Shown here piece after piece: positions 23,617 to 35,129 of a stretch of 64,000 nt of DNA. The notes under the pieces are model-generated. The model saw only the letters and a program-made list of their open reading frames with translations, searched no databases and was not told the DNA's origin. The DNA lies in NCBI RefSeq assembly GCF_004379255.2, contig NC_056044.1, positions 9,464,001-9,528,000 on the forward strand. Reading direction: 5' to 3'. Numbering within the stretch: position 1 is the stretch's first letter; each line of letters starts with the position of its first letter. The position numbers were made by a program, and so were the translations under genes. The stretch is from Salvia splendens. Taxonomy: Eukaryota > Streptophyta > Magnoliopsida > Lamiales > Lamiaceae.

Positions 23617-24196
23617 TTAATGTAAATAAGGGTTTATCATATAAATCAGGTTTTAATCATGTAATATCATATTCAAATCATTATCGTGTTATTATTGTGT
23701 CGTGTCAACCCATATATATTGTGTCAGTAACGCGTTTAAAAGTAGCAGATCAGGTTCGTATTTAGATTCAAAGTTTCCTTAACAGACCGGATTCTGGGTA
23801 TACCCAAGAAGCACAATTTATCATCCCTATTATAAATCAATTATAACTAACGAAAATAAAAAAGATTAGTTAGCTAAAAATGGAGAATGCGTCAACTCTG
23901 TAGACGATTATTCCACTTGTTGGCATCTTCTCCCTAACTTATTATACATACTTTTCCACTCCCCATGATGCATACACCTCTTATCTATTACCTATAATTT
24001 AATTGGTTGCCAATGCCATCATCTCTTTCTTCTACTCCCATTTAATTAATTTCCTCCCATTTTCCTTGTACACTAAAGCCTCACAATCCCACCATTCCAC
24101 GCATCATTTGCTTGACCTCATGTAACAATTTATCGTTGAAGAATGACAATATAAATCCTACCTTTATTTTGTCACAATATCACAACTTAACCAACC

Positions 24197-24592
24197 ATGA
24201 TGAGTAGCAAGGTTCACTCACATAGAAACATTCCCTTCTCATGGGAAAACGAGCCCGGCGTGAGCAAGGCCGCGCCACCGCAGGACCACCACCACCGGAA
24301 GGTGGCCCTTCCACCTCCTCCATGCCCACCGGAAAACCCCTCTAGGGCTTCCTTGCACATCCCTCTACCGCCGTGTGCGTTTCAGCCGCCGTTGAGGAGC
24401 AATTCCAAGAAGGGCATCAAGAAGAAAATGGATGATCCTTTCCTTATTGCATACAAAGAGGTCACAAAGAGCACAAAAAAGGGAGTCATCAAAAATATGT
24501 CCATTTTTTCATGTAAGTCTTCGTGTGGTGTGGCCGAGGATAATGCAATTAGATTGTCACAGCTTCCGATTTCAAGGTCATTTAGAGATTGA
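24197..24592 (+). CDS. Small DUF688-like protein
   Basis: An intronless frame of 131 residues. The N-terminus has the plant-specific signature IPFSWENEPGVSK, followed by a proline-rich segment with LPPPPCPP and LPPCAFQPP, then a basic cluster SKKGIKKK and the patch DPFLIAYKEVTKSTKK. This layout matches the DUF688 family of small plant proteins, whose biochemical role is not known. The start at 24197 is the first of two adjacent Met codons and immediately precedes the conserved motif. No signal peptide or membrane segment is seen, so a nuclear or cytosolic location is likely but unproven. The gene stands alone between a MITE-rich region and AT-rich DNA. Confidence 0.75.
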   Translation: MMSSKVHSHRNIPFSWENEPGVSKAAPPQDHHHRKVALPPPPCPPENPSRASLHIPLPPCAFQPPLRSNSKKGIKKKMDDPFLIAYKEVTKSTKKGVIKNMSIFSCKSSCGVAEDNAIRLSQLPISRSFRD

Positions 24593-25780
24593 GTAAATAT
24601 GAATTTATTTTGTCATGATATTTGACACCTTCAATAATTTTTACTAGGAGTATATTTTTTCCTCCTATTATTCATATATTATGGGAATGGTTTGTGTTAA
24701 TTTTCAGTTATTTATTAGCCTTGTATGTTGGTAGCCTTGTGAAGAAAGAGAGTATTTTAGGATATTTCTAGTAGAGACAGTTGTTAGTTTCTATCTACAA
24801 TTTATTTTGTGGTTATTTGTCCATTTCGAGAAACATTTAAGATGTGTTTTATGTAGAAAAGTCAGTTTTATTTTTTATTTTTTTTCGTTACTATTATAGT
24901 CTTTTTCAGTTTGATCTGCTTTTAAAATATATATAGCACAAAACAGATTAAGTAGAAATTAGAATATAAACGCTCTAGCTCTATAAAGAAAAAAATATTA
25001 CATTTACTATCAACGCAATTTTACGTTTTATTTGGAGATCATAATGATCATTTTATCCCGTATTTTTATAAACTTAGTAGATCTCAATTAAGTTAATTCA
25101 GGGACAAAACCAACATAGGTCAAGTTGTCGCTCGAGTGGGGGCTTGGCCTATATTGAATAACTTGAAAATAAACTTGAATTCGAGTTTAAAAGAAATTAT
25201 GTAATCATGATTTTTCGGTCATTTAAATGTTTTGGATAAAAAATCCACGTGGTATGCTTCCTATTCTAAATAATGTTTTCCCGTTGTTGGTCGAGCTTTC
25301 CACTTGTGCTTCACCTCTAACGATATTCACTTATCCTACATTTCCGCGGGGTAGATGCATTCTAATTTTGCGTCTCAGTTAATAGATTTTTTTATTTCTT
25401 CAAATAACTAAATCGGAAGATTTAATTACTAATTTGGTCTAATTAAATAATGACCACAGGTGTATCGAATCCCCCTTTGGCATAATTGCGGATTAAGACC
25501 GATTAAATAATGAGCTTTAATCAATTGAAACTTAAATGAATAGTCCAATCATTTCATTAATTTCAAGCCCGTCTTAATTAAATATGACTCAGCCCAATAC
25601 AATTTTAAATCGCCCCATGGGCTAAATAAATCTAGGTCTAGAAGAATCAAATAAAACTTTCAGCTCAACTTAAAAGAATTAACCCAAACTGAAAAGAAAA
25701 CATCCAACCTAACCTTGAACTGAGACCCGACAAACTTCAAGTGAACCAAATGCCAAAAATATGGGTGTCACTGAAAAATT
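24593..25780. other. AT-rich intergenic DNA, no gene seen
   Basis: The first ~250 bases are probably the 3' UTR of the preceding gene. No other feature was recognised. Confidence 0.5.
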
Positions 25781-25910
25781 ATTCCCTTTGTTCCATAATA
25801 AAATAATCATTCAGTCCCCTAAAAATAGAGAATTTAGAACGTCATGAATTTTAATGCATAATTTATAAAGTAAGATAGAGATAGAAATAAAAAGTTATTG
25901 GGGTATATTA

Positions 25911-27754
25911 GGGCATCCACAATAAGAATAGTCCAGACATAGTCCAGCCACAAATTCCTCCTGCCACATCATCAGGACAAACAAATAGTCCAGCAATAGC
26001 CTAGCCACATCACTCAAAATTATATAAAACAAATAATTGACAATCACACAAAATACGGAATTAAATTTACGACACATATACGGAAAAATTCAATAATATT
26101 ATTTAAATTAAAAAACTACATTAAAAAAAATACATTAATTAAAAAAATTTACATTATTTAAAAAAATGCCAATCTCCGCCTCACTCCTCATCTCCGTCGC
26201 CCTCGTCGCCGTCGTCGCCGTCGTCGCCACCGTCGCCGCCAGTACCCCCTGTGCCGCGGTGGCCTTCAAATCGTCACGCATGCTCATGAGCAAAGCGTGA
26301 AGAAAACTCTTCTCCTCGGGGTCCTCTGCCGCCTTCCAATCGGCTAAGATCTTGACCATCTGAGCACGCGTTTGTTGACGCGCGAAGAATTTGAGATCCT
26401 CTGTCGACTGGCCAAGGGGGGATGCCGACTGGACTTCCTGGGACCCCCCCCCCCGGCGCCCCCCCTCGCCTCCCGTTGCGCCCGCCTTTGACCAACCGGG
26501 CCAGTTCGGCGAGCGAACGATGGAGGGGACGGGAGCTCCTGAGCACCCTCGGGGAGGTCGTGGGAACCGCCGCTGCTACCGCTGTAATCACCGGTATAGT
26601 TCAGTCGTTGCTTCTTCGGCCAGCCAACGTCGACACCTGCCCGGAACTTCTCGGAGTCGTTCAGCACCTCATAGCAGTTCCAGTAGGTGAACTCCTTATA
26701 CAACCTGGGCTGGGGGAAGGCTTTCTCCGCTATCCTCCTGCAGTCATCCTCCGTTTGGCCACTGCTCTGTATGCGGAGAGCGTTGGCGTACAAGCCCGAA
26801 AATCGGGAGACCCCAGCCCTGATTCGGTCCCATGCCTTCCGGCACTCCTCCCCGTTGCGCGGCCTCCCCTACGGGCAAAATGCCTTGTAGGCTGCTGCTA
26901 TTTTGGCCCACATGTTGACGATCCTCTGATTGTTCGAAGTGAGGGGATCATCGCAAACACTCACCCACGCCTTGGACAGCGCGACGTTCTCCGCATCTGT
27001 CCACTTCCTCCGTACCGAGCAGTCATCCTCACCCAGCTGCGACGACTCGCCGACCCTCTTGCCCTTCTTCTTTGGGGGGCCCCGACCCCGCCATACTCCG
27101 CCCGTTTGAACGGGAGTCTCCGGAACACCGAGAAGATCAAACCCAACTCCTCTAAGGAGAAAGTCTCATATTGCGTGAACTGCGCCTCCGTTGGGGTCGA
27201 TGTGTGCGAAGAGCAGTCGAAAAATCAAAACTGGGGCGATAAACACCCCCCCCCTCGCCGGTACCCTCCCCCCGGGTGTCCCCTGCATCGCCGGTACCCC
27301 CCCGGCATCATCTGCATCCCGGGTGCCCACCCCGGCATCGCCGGTAACCCCCCCGGCATACTCCCCCCGGCTGCCATCCCGGACATCATCTGCTGCCATG
27401 GGTACATGTTGTAGTACCCGGGCATCGGACCCCATCCACCTACCTTCGTTGTTGTTCTCCATTTCACGTCGTTGATCTTGTACATAAATTAAGATAGAGA
27501 GAGTACTCGTTAAAACAAGTGGTGCGAATGAAAATGACGTGCAAAGCGCGTATATATAGTGTTTTGAAAATTTAAAAAGAAAAAAAAAATTTCACTGGCC
27601 GATCGCTCGCCGGTCCGGAGCCTGCAATGGTGGCGAGAGGACCGGCGAGCGCATCGGCTAGTGCTCGCGGATCGGCATGCGCTCGCCGGTTACAATGGTT
27701 CGGCGAGCGCCGGAGATCGGCTAGCCGGTCCGCTCGCCGCCATTGTGGATGCTC
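25911..27754. mobile_element. PIF/Harbinger element carrying only the Myb-like gene (element A)
   Basis: The inverted ends are GGGCATCCACAAT and the inverse of GAGCATCCACAAT, and a TTA target duplication lies at 25908-25910 and 27755-27757. It encodes a broken Myb/SANT-type accessory protein on the minus strand but no DDE transposase. Its subterminal DNA near 27490-27570 closely matches 60990-61070 in element B, so the two are siblings. Confidence 0.83.
26135..27462 (-). pseudogene. Harbinger Myb/SANT-like accessory protein, frameshifted
   Basis: On the minus strand the start MENNNEG is followed, in another frame, by GPMPGYYNMYPWQQMMSGM and methionine/glycine-rich DNA. A SANT-type segment RRKWTDAENVALSKAWVSVC then leads to GQTEDDCRRIAEKAFPQPRL and YWNCYEVLNDSEKF, the pattern of the plant Harbinger DNA-binding partner protein. 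The tail near 26135-26360 carries the helix AEDPEEKSFLHALLMSMRDD. At least two frame changes and a stop near 26887 break it. The intact protein normally helps the transposase enter the nucleus and bind element ends. Confidence 0.7.
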
Positions 27755-27891
27755 TTAATGGAGAACGAGGAAAACTCATTAGAGAGAGAAAAAGTTACAA
27801 AAAATGAAAGCGGACTATTTTTATTGGACAAACAAAAATGAAAAAAGTCTATATTTTTATGAGAGAAGGGGAATATGTCTTTTGCCATTTT

Positions 27892-28170
27892 GGGACGTCC
27901 GTCAATAAAAGACACTTTTACTTTTTCGGTATATTAGATAAGTGGATTTCACATTCCACCAACTCATTGTACTCACATTTTATAATATGGCACATTTGGT
28001 AGGGTAGATACCTAAAATATGTGTTATTATCATATTTTGCCTTATCTATCTTCCATAAAAATGAGACCTACATTCCACTAACTTTTCACTTATTTTTTAT
28101 AAAGTCAAACAATTTATTAAAACTTATGTCAGGTCAAAACGTGTCTTTTATTCACGGACGGCGAGAGTAC
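27892..28170. mobile_element. Stowaway-like MITE
   Basis: GTCCGTCAATAAAAGACAC near the left end faces its inverse, GTGTCTTTTATTCACGGAC, near the right end. About 280 bp, no coding capacity. Confidence 0.6.
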
Positions 28171-28237
28171 ATTGTAAACTTTCCAATAATACCTTTGGAT
28201 TGCTCATGAACTTCAAAAATTTAAGTTGCTCCGTATT

Positions 28238-28587
28238 TGTTAAAACTATTAAATCTTGTCTCACATCGACTTGGTGATGATCCTATCTCATCTGTAAAAG
28301 GATGGACAATCCTCCCTCTTATAAGGCCTTTTAAGGGGTGAGTGGCTCATTTCTAATATGGTATTAGAGCGGGCTCATATCGATGATGGATTTTATCTAT
28401 TTATCTCTTCTCTTGTCTACCCACGTGATGGAAGTCCGATGTGTCCTTCCGGCCCACACGTGAGGGGGGGAGTTAAAACTATTAAATCTTGTCTCACAGC
28501 GACTTGGTGATGATCATATCTCATCTATATAAGGAACACCCTCCCTCTTATAAGGTCTTTTAAGGGGTGAGTGACCCATTGCTAGTA
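28238..28587 (+). mobile_element. TRIM (350-bp miniature LTR retrotransposon)
   Basis: Two direct repeats of ~120 bp (28238-28358 and 28470-28587) share ACTATTAAATCTTGTCTCAC and CTCCCTCTTATAAGG. Immediately after the first lies TGGTATTAGAGC (28359-28370), one base from the initiator-Met tRNA primer site of plant LTR elements. Immediately before the second lies the polypurine run GTGAGGGGGGGA. There is no coding region. Candidate 5-bp duplications GTATT/TTATT agree at four positions. Confidence 0.85.
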
Positions 28588-29067
28588 TTATTGGCAAACG
28601 AAAATTGAAATTATGCTGAATTTTCAAAACTTACAAAATTGGTGTTTCAGATAATGAAGCAGGAGTATAATTTAAAGTAAACTAAAACATTTACTAAAAA
28701 AAATCAAACTGAAGTATACTATCAGAAACTTCAGTAAATACTCATGGAACAAACTAAGACAATTGCGCTTAAGAAAACAAACAAAAACATCTGCGAACAA
28801 AAGAAAAGTCATACTACAATAATATATACGATCAAAAGGAAGAGACTGAATATGCAGTTGATGATTACATCATTTTCCTGTGAGTACAAGTTAGATATGT
28901 GTCAAGAGGTCACATATTATAACAAGTTAGATATATCATATATGTCAAGAGGTAACATTAATATGTTTAAATGAAATTCTTTACCTTGGCAGAAAAGCAA
29001 TTGAAAAGTTTAAGCTGAACTAACTAAGAATTCCTCAAGAGGCAATAACCTTTACAATATGGTATTC
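28588..29067. other. AT-rich DNA, no gene seen
   Basis: Short unsupported reading frames only. Confidence 0.5.
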
Positions 29068-29356
29068 ATCCATGTAAAAATCATGGATTAAATATGCCCG
29101 GTCAATGGATTTTGACCAAATAATAAATGTGACGAGACATTTAATTTTGTGAAATTAAATGACATAGCGTCGATCTACATTTTACGTAGGTAAATGTAGT
29201 ATATTCACTTTCTCAAATCCGATTTCCGGTGAGTGAGAAATAGTGGATTAAAGTTGGGCATAATTAGCTTTTAATTAAAGCTTGGAGATGGAGCTTAGGG
29301 AATAATTAACTAGTGTTAATTATCCCACATTGGAGGATTAACACATCTTTAATGTG

Positions 29357-29365
29357 TATAAATTA
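29357..29365 (+). promoter_or_regulatory. Probable TATA box of copia-1 LTR
   Basis: TATAAATTA in an AT-rich context, the only good TATA box in the LTR. It predicts transcription starting near 29385-29395. Confidence 0.5.
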
Positions 29366-29424
29366 AGTGACTTTATGTTACTTAATAATTATAGTGGACC
29401 AAGATGGGTGAAAGAGCCCACACG

Positions 29425-29572
29425 CGCGCGCCGCCGCCGCCGCCCCGAGCCCGAGCCCGTGCCCGTGCTCGTGCTCGCGCTCGCGGGCCGCGGGCCGCGG
29501 GCCTGATCTCGATCTCGATCTCGATCTCGATCTCGATCTTGGACTTGGACTTGGACTTGGACTTGGACTTGG
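29425..29572. repeat. Six-base repeat ladder in copia-1 5' LTR
   Basis: Successive hexamers drift from CCGAGC through CCGTGC and TCGTGC to GATCTC and then GACTTG, keeping six-base periodicity. The homologous stretch in the 3' LTR (about 35480-35637) has a different composition and lacks the GACTTG block. Confidence 0.9.
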
Positions 29573-30042
29573 CAATTGGACTTTGGGTGGTCTTTGGGCT
29601 TGGTGCTTGGCCCAAAATATTCTTTTTGGACCACCGCCGAGTCAGCAATCCAAGTGGCTTGACACGTCGTCAAGCGAGGCACAGTCACGGTTGCCACGTG
29701 AGAAATCCACACGCTCCACACACGGGTGGCACATTACAGCCACACGCCTGTAACCGACGTCGGTTACGTTTTTGCCATGATGAGCCTTCAATGGCTGGTT
29801 GACCCTGCATGGTGCTGCATCAGAAGAGACGTAGCCGTTTTACCTTTGGGGACGACACGCCAAACCGAGAGCACTACCGGGGCGTATCTCGTCTTGCGGG
29901 AAGAGGCCTCCTCGACTCGGCTGTCATAGCATACTGGTTTAGTTGTTTCATTTTCGTTGTAACTTCAGTTCTTTTTTGTATTCCTTCTTTTGGGTTGTAT
30001 TACGCCCGGTTTTGTTATCTTGTAATCCCAGAAACCAACAAT

Positions 30043-30056
30043 CGCAAGACGAGATA
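30043..30056 (+). promoter_or_regulatory. Primer-binding-site position, complementary to the element's own LTR
   Basis: CGCAAGACGAGATA begins two bases after the LTR, where a primer-binding site is expected. It is the exact reverse complement of TATCTCGTCTTGCG at 29885-29898 inside the LTR. It does not resemble the usual initiator-Met tRNA site. Confidence 0.6.
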
Positions 30057-30128
30057 GCTTGCCTTTGAAGGAATTTGAACTTCTAAACTGAACTAAAACT
30101 TCCGAAACATTAACACCTTTTGCTGGAG

Positions 30129-33100
30129 ATGTCGACGGAATCCAACACTGCTGCTGCCAACGCCACCGCCGCCATTCCCTCCACCATGGCGACCACTGGA
30201 CCGGTCAACACTTCATCGATTCCCTCGATGATGCCAACTCCTGGCTTCCCAGCCGCTTCATCCACCGTCCCTTGGGTTTGGGACAACCCCTTCGGGGCGT
30301 CCACTGGTTCCACCTTTGGTGGTTCGGTTGGTTCCACTTTTAGTGGTTCCTTCGGATCCTTTAATGGATCGAGTGTTGGTGCCTTCGGGCTCAATACTAG
30401 TGTTGGATCTTTCGGGATCAACACGAATGCTGGGGCCTTCGGGTCTCATGCGGGTGCTAGTCCCTTCGGGGCTGGTACGACCATGGCGGGCTCTATGCCC
30501 AACATGAATGGTGGGAGCTCTATGCCCAACCAAGTTGTTGGCTCCTTCGGGGGCAACGGAATTGGTTCCTTCCAAGGACCAACTGCGGCACCTTTGGCAC
30601 CAAGAATGATGCCACCTGCCGAGAAGCCACCAAAGTTTGGAGGATCTGACTTCAAGCGGTGGTATCAAAAGATGTTGTTCTACTTGACAACATTGGGCGT
30701 CGCCAACTTCCTCACGGAGAACGAGCCGCCCGCGCCAAGCGACCAAGAGACTAGGCTCGAAGTCATGGCGGACTATGAAGCTTGGAGAAAAGGGGATTAT
30801 CTATGTAAAAACTTTATTTTAAGTGCATTAGATGATAGCCTCTATAATGTATACTCCAATGTAACCACATCTAAACAAATGTGGGAAAGCCTAGAGAAGA
30901 AATATAGCATAGACAATGCTGCAGGGACTGAACAGGTTGTAGCATCCAAGTTTATGGACTACAAGATGGTCGACTCTCGACCCGTCATGGAGCAAGTCCA
31001 AGAGCTCCAAATGATCATCCACTCATTAGTGGCTGAAGGGATGACCTTGCCCGATAAATTCCTAAGGTGCACGATCATTGACAAGCTCCCTCCAAGTTGG
31101 AAGGACTTCAAGAGTTATCTCAAGCACAAGCGAAAGCAGATGACCCTTGAAGACTTGATCGTGAAGTTGCGCATTGAGGCCGACGTGCGCAAAAGTGATC
31201 AGAAGGCTAAAGGCTTCACCCCAAATGAAGCCAAAGCCAACCTGTTGGAGCGGGGCGGTCCCTCCAACAAACGCCCTCGCCCAAACCATCCAAATGACAA
31301 AGGGAAGGGAAAGCAGCCTTCAAGGAAGTTTGAAGGCGACTGCTACAAATGTGGCAAACCGGGCCACTTTGCCAAAGACTGCCGCAGCAAGAAGAAGAAG
31401 CCGGCAGCCCACGTCGTTGAGAAGGAGTTCAAGGACTGGGATGAGAACGACCTCATTGCAGTGGTCACTGAAGAGGTTAACCTTGTTGATAACAAGGGAG
31501 GCTGGTACATCGACACCGGCGCTACTGCTCATGTTTGCTCCGACAGGAGCAAGTTTGCCTCCTACACTGCTGTTGAAGGGAGGAAGATCAACATGGGGAA
31601 TCAAGCATCGTCCGAAGTCCTCGGCGTTGGCAACGTGATTCTCATGATGACGTCTGGCCTAACTATCACTTTGAAGGATGTGCTGCATGTCCCGGACATC
31701 CGCAAGAACCTAGTGTCAGGATCAATACTAGTTAATAAAGGGTTTAAACTTGTATTTGAGTCCGATAGGTTTGTCTTGTATAAGTTTGGAAAATCCATCG
31801 GAAAAGGTTATGTAACCGATGGGCTTTTCAAGCTTAGTGTAGCAACTCGAAGTGTTGCGAAGCCATTGGCCAATAAGAATAAAGCATCTACTTCCTCTTA
31901 TTTGATTGAGTCTTCAAATTTGTGGCATTGTAGATTGGGACATGTAAATTCAAAAGCCATTAAAAGATTAGTAAATTTAGATTTACTAAAGGCTAATGAA
32001 TTGGATATCCAAGATAAATGTGAAATTTGTCTTGAAGCAAAAATGACTAAGTTGCCGTTTCACTCGGTTGAACGAAGCACAAAACCCCTTGAATTAATTC
32101 ACACGGATGTATGTGATTTAAAGATGTTGCAAACTAGAGGTGGTAAAAAGTACTTTATCACTTTCATAGATGATTGCACAAGATATTGCTACATTTATCT
32201 TTTAAGAAGCAAAGATGAAGCAATAGAGGCGTTCAAAAATTATAAGAACGAAGTTGAGAATCAACTTGGTTGTAAAATCAAAATGATTCGAAGCGATAGA
32301 GGAGGCGAATATGTAGCCCCGTTTGAGGAGTTATGCAACGCAAGTGGTATAATTCATCAAACAACTGCTCCATATTCACCACAATCTAATGGTGTTGCAG
32401 AACGCAAGAATCGAACTCTAAAAGAGATGATGAATGCACTGCTACTCAGTTCAGGATTACCACATAACATGTGGGGGGAAGCTGTTTTGACAGCAAACTA
32501 TATCTTGAATAAAATCCCTCTCAAAGGAAAAGATGTTACTCCTTATGAGTTGTGGAAGGGAAGGAAGCCATCCTACAAATACCTCAAAGTGTGGGGGTGT
32601 TTGGCAAAGGTGATGGTTCCTCCGCCCAAAGAAGTTACAATCGGACCTAAGACGGTTGATTGCATCTTCATTGGATATGCACTTAACAGTAGTGCATATC
32701 GATTTGTTGTTCACAAGTCTGAAATATCGACTATCACAATAGGAACAACAATTGAGTCGAGGAATGCTGTATTTCTCGAAAATACCTTTCCTTGCAAAGA
32801 TAAGGAAAAGGTATCAACCAATTCTGAGACAAGAATTGAAGAAGCCACTAGTTCTAAACAAGTGGAAGAAGAAGCCACTAGTTCTAAATCAACAGATGCG
32901 GAACCTGAATCGCGCAAGCGTGCAAGGCCCGATCCAAAAGATACAGTACTAAGACGTGGTAATAGAGTCAGAACACCAAAAACTTTTGGTCCTGACTACA
33001 TTGCTTTCATGTTGGATGAAGAACCAACATCGATAAAAGTAGCCTTTGCTGGCCCAGACGGGCTGCATTGGAGAGAAGCTGTTCAAAGCGAAATTGATTC

Positions 33101-34562
33101 AATTTTGCTGAACCACACATGGGTGTTGGTTGATTTGCCCGAAGGTGCTAAACCTTTAGGATGCAAATGGGTTCTTAAAAGAAAGTTTAAGGCCGATGGA
33201 ACAGTTGATAAGTATAAAGCCCGATTAGTAGTAAAGGGTTTTAAACAAAAAGAAGGACATGACTTCTTCGATACCTATTCACCTGTAACAAGGATTACAT
33301 CTATCCGGGTGCTTCTCGCTATTGCTGCATTGCACAATCTCGAGATTCATCAAATGGATGTAAAGACCGCGTTTCTGAATGGTGAACTAGAAGACGAAAT
33401 CTACATGGAACAACCCGAAGGGTTTGTAGTACCTGGACAAGAGAAAAAGGTATGCAAGCTCGTGAAATCCCTATATGGATTGAAACAAGCGCCATTGCAA
33501 TGGCACTTGAAGTTTGATAATGTGATGTTATCAAATGGGTTTAAAATCAACGAGTGCGACAAATGTGTCTACATCAAGAGCACTAATAACGGTCATGTTA
33601 TAGTGTGTCTCTACGTTGATGATATGTTAATCTTGGGTAGCAACACTCAAGTAATTAACGATACAAAGGCCATGTTAAAGAGAAACTTTGACATGAAAGA
33701 CATGGGTCTAGCCGATGTAATTCTTGGAATGAAGATTCTAAGAACGAATGATGGAATCATCTTAACACAATCACATTATGTTGAGAAGATATTGAATAAA
33801 TTCAAAGCCTATGATGGCGCGCCGGTTAAGACTCCAATTGAACTCGACGTTCACTTGAGCAAAAACAAAGGCGAGCCCGTTGCACAAGAAGAGTATGCAC
33901 GGGTCATCGGGTGCATTATGTACTTGACTAATTGCACTCGACCTGACATTGCTTGTGCCGTGAACAAGTTAAGTCGTTACACGAGCAATCCAAGCAAAGA
34001 GCATTGGAGAGCTCTTGTGAGGGTTTTGAGATATTTAAAACACACTCAAAATCTTGGGCTACACTTCTCGAGATACCCCCCGGTGCTTGAAGGGTACTGT
34101 GATGCCAATTGGATATCCGATAATAGAGACTCACTTTCAACAAGTGGATATGTCTTTACTATTGGGGGTGGTGCTGTATCGTGGAAATCCACAAAACAGA
34201 CCTGTATAGCCCGATCAACAATGGAATCGGAGTTCATTGCCTTGGATAAGGCTGGTGAGGAAGCCGAGTGGCTTAAGAACTTCCTTGAAGACATTCCATG
34301 TTGGTCTAAGCCAGTGCCACCAGTGCTGATTCACTGCGATAGCCAAGCGGCTATTGGAAGGGCAAACAATGGTTTCTATAACGGTAAGTCTCGACATATA
34401 CGTCGACGACATAACACCGTGAGACATTTGATCACAACAGGGGTGATTACAATTGACTATGTGAAGTCAATAGATAATCTAGCGGATCCGCTAACCAAAG
34501 GGTTAAACCGTGATCAAATGAATAAGTTGCTAGAGGGAATGGGTTTGAAATCCACAAACTAA
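30129..34562 (+). CDS. Intact copia gag-pol polyprotein
   Basis: A single frame of 1477 residues from the ATG at 30129; the frame is open a few codons upstream without an ATG. The first ~160 residues are Ser/Gly/Ala-rich low complexity. Then come a copia-type gag region (from about residue 172), a zinc knuckle [14 protein letters not shown] (about 404), the aspartic protease motif [12 protein letters not shown] (about 460), and an integrase with an HHCC region near 600, catalytic Asp and Glu in [16 protein letters not shown] and GVAERKNR. The reverse transcriptase has [10 protein letters not shown] and the YVDD catalytic site ([11 protein letters not shown], about 1163). RNase H begins near [10 protein letters not shown] (about 1322) and contains MESEFIAL. 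The gene order protease-integrase-RT-RNase H defines Ty1/copia. No inactivating change was seen. Confidence 0.96.
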   Translation: MSTESNTAAANATAAIPSTMATTGPVNTSSIPSMMPTPGFPAASSTVPWVWDNPFGASTGSTFGGSVGSTFSGSFGSFNGSSVGAFGLNTSVGSFGINTNAGAFGSHAGASPFGAGTTMAGSMPNMNGGSSMPNQVVGSFGGNGIGSFQGPTAAPLAPRMMPPAEKPPKFGGSDFKRWYQKMLFYLTTLGVANFLTENEPPAPSDQETRLEVMADYEAWRKGDYLCKNFILSALDDSLYNVYSNVTTSKQMWESLEKKYSIDNAAGTEQVVASKFMDYKMVDSRPVMEQVQELQMIIHSLVAEGMTLPDKFLRCTIIDKLPPSWKDFKSYLKHKRKQMTLEDLIVKLRIEADVRKSDQKAKGFTPNEAKANLLERGGPSNKRPRPNHPNDKGKGKQPSRKFEGDCYKCGKPGHFAKDCRSKKKKPAAHVVEKEFKDWDENDLIAVVTEEVNLVDNKGGWYIDTGATAHVCSDRSKFASYTAVEGRKINMGNQASSEVLGVGNVILMMTSGLTITLKDVLHVPDIRKNLVSGSILVNKGFKLVFESDRFVLYKFGKSIGKGYVTDGLFKLSVATRSVAKPLANKNKASTSSYLIESSNLWHCRLGHVNSKAIKRLVNLDLLKANELDIQDKCEICLEAKMTKLPFHSVERSTKPLELIHTDVCDLKMLQTRGGKKYFITFIDDCTRYCYIYLLRSKDEAIEAFKNYKNEVENQLGCKIKMIRSDRGGEYVAPFEELCNASGIIHQTTAPYSPQSNGVAERKNRTLKEMMNALLLSSGLPHNMWGEAVLTANYILNKIPLKGKDVTPYELWKGRKPSYKYLKVWGCLAKVMVPPPKEVTIGPKTVDCIFIGYALNSSAYRFVVHKSEISTITIGTTIESRNAVFLENTFPCKDKEKVSTNSETRIEEATSSKQVEEEATSSKSTDAEPESRKRARPDPKDTVLRRGNRVRTPKTFGPDYIAFMLDEEPTSIKVAFAGPDGLHWREAVQSEIDSILLNHTWVLVDLPEGAKPLGCKWVLKRKFKADGTVDKYKARLVVKGFKQKEGHDFFDTYSPVTRITSIRVLLAIAALHNLEIHQMDVKTAFLNGELEDEIYMEQPEGFVVPGQEKKVCKLVKSLYGLKQAPLQWHLKFDNVMLSNGFKINECDKCVYIKSTNNGHVIVCLYVDDMLILGSNTQVINDTKAMLKRNFDMKDMGLADVILGMKILRTNDGIILTQSHYVEKILNKFKAYDGAPVKTPIELDVHLSKNKGEPVAQEEYARVIGCIMYLTNCTRPDIACAVNKLSRYTSNPSKEHWRALVRVLRYLKHTQNLGLHFSRYPPVLEGYCDANWISDNRDSLSTSGYVFTIGGGAVSWKSTKQTCIARSTMESEFIALDKAGEEAEWLKNFLEDIPCWSKPVPPVLIHCDSQAAIGRANNGFYNGKSRHIRRRHNTVRHLITTGVITIDYVKSIDNLADPLTKGLNRDQMNKLLEGMGLKSTN

Positions 34563-35129
34563 AGAATTGTCATAGTGGTAACCCAACCATGATGACTGGA
34601 GATCCCAAGAACTTGGTTCAAAGGGACAACTAAGCTATGAGAGTTCATGGAAAAACACTCAAACTATATCTATTCCCTAGAGAGCAATAGAGTGTTGGAG
34701 AACTTGCCTCGTGGTAAAGGCTAAGTCTATGACTTTTAATGGTTCTTAAGGATCTCAAAGAGATGGAATTCTCAAAGAGACCAAGTATGGCAAGGTACTT
34801 GACTAAGAATCACCTACGTAAGTGCGAAGTGTGGTCGCTTCATAAAAAAACGCACTTATGAATCCAAAGTGGTGTCCAAGACCGCAATGGACACAAAACG
34901 TGAGAACGGATGAGGTTGAGGTGTTTAAGTGTTAACACCATTGTCTCGGTGCACGCCGTGGGGGATTAGTTCAAAGCATCGCGCTACTAAGCCGCCTGTG
35001 TATCCGATGGTGTCGAATATGGAGGGTTCAAAGTCAACAACTACCTATCCTTATGCTTATATACCTCGCGAGGGTTGAGCTTGTGTCTGCATGCATATGC
35101 ATTCGGCTATTTCCACTCATGTGGGGGAT
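34563..35129 (+). other. 3' non-coding region of copia-1
   Basis: Non-coding DNA between the polyprotein stop and the 3' LTR, ending in the polypurine tract GTGGGGGAT. No open frame of note. Confidence 0.7.

Larger units (their letters stand above)
25782..27873. mobile_element. Stowaway-like MITE split by a PIF/Harbinger element
   Basis: The left end TTCCCTTTGTTCCATAATAA and the inverse of the right end TTCCCCTTCTCTCATAAAAA form imperfect inverted repeats, with TA on both sides. The middle is occupied by the Harbinger-type element at 25911-27754. Confidence 0.55.
29073..30040 (+). repeat. 5' LTR of copia-1
   Basis: 968 bp, TG...CA. It contains a TATA box at 29357-29365, a hexamer-repeat ladder at about 29425-29570 and the segment TATCTCGTCTTGCG at 29885-29898, which is complementary to the site just after the LTR. 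Compared with the 3' LTR it lacks about 110 bp around 29800. Confidence 0.95.

Noticed and set aside
26422..27414. 330-residue frame on the plus strand in Harbinger element A
   Set aside because: It is the reverse of the GC-rich Myb-like pseudogene. Proline-rich translation and no family pattern.
29378..29802. Open frames of 65-132 residues over the LTR hexamer ladder (also 35411-36231)
   Set aside because: They exist on both strands because a six-base repeat gives stop-free low-complexity peptides. They lie in LTRs and have no domain.
29073..30040. Classical initiator-Met tRNA primer site in copia-1 and copia-2
   Set aside because: Looked for TGGTATCAGAGC-like sequence within the first ~20 bases after each 5' LTR and found none, which led to the self-complementarity observation.
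30120..30128. Upstream TTG as start of the copia-1 polyprotein
   Set aside because: Not an ATG; the first ATG at 30129 is the natural eukaryotic start.
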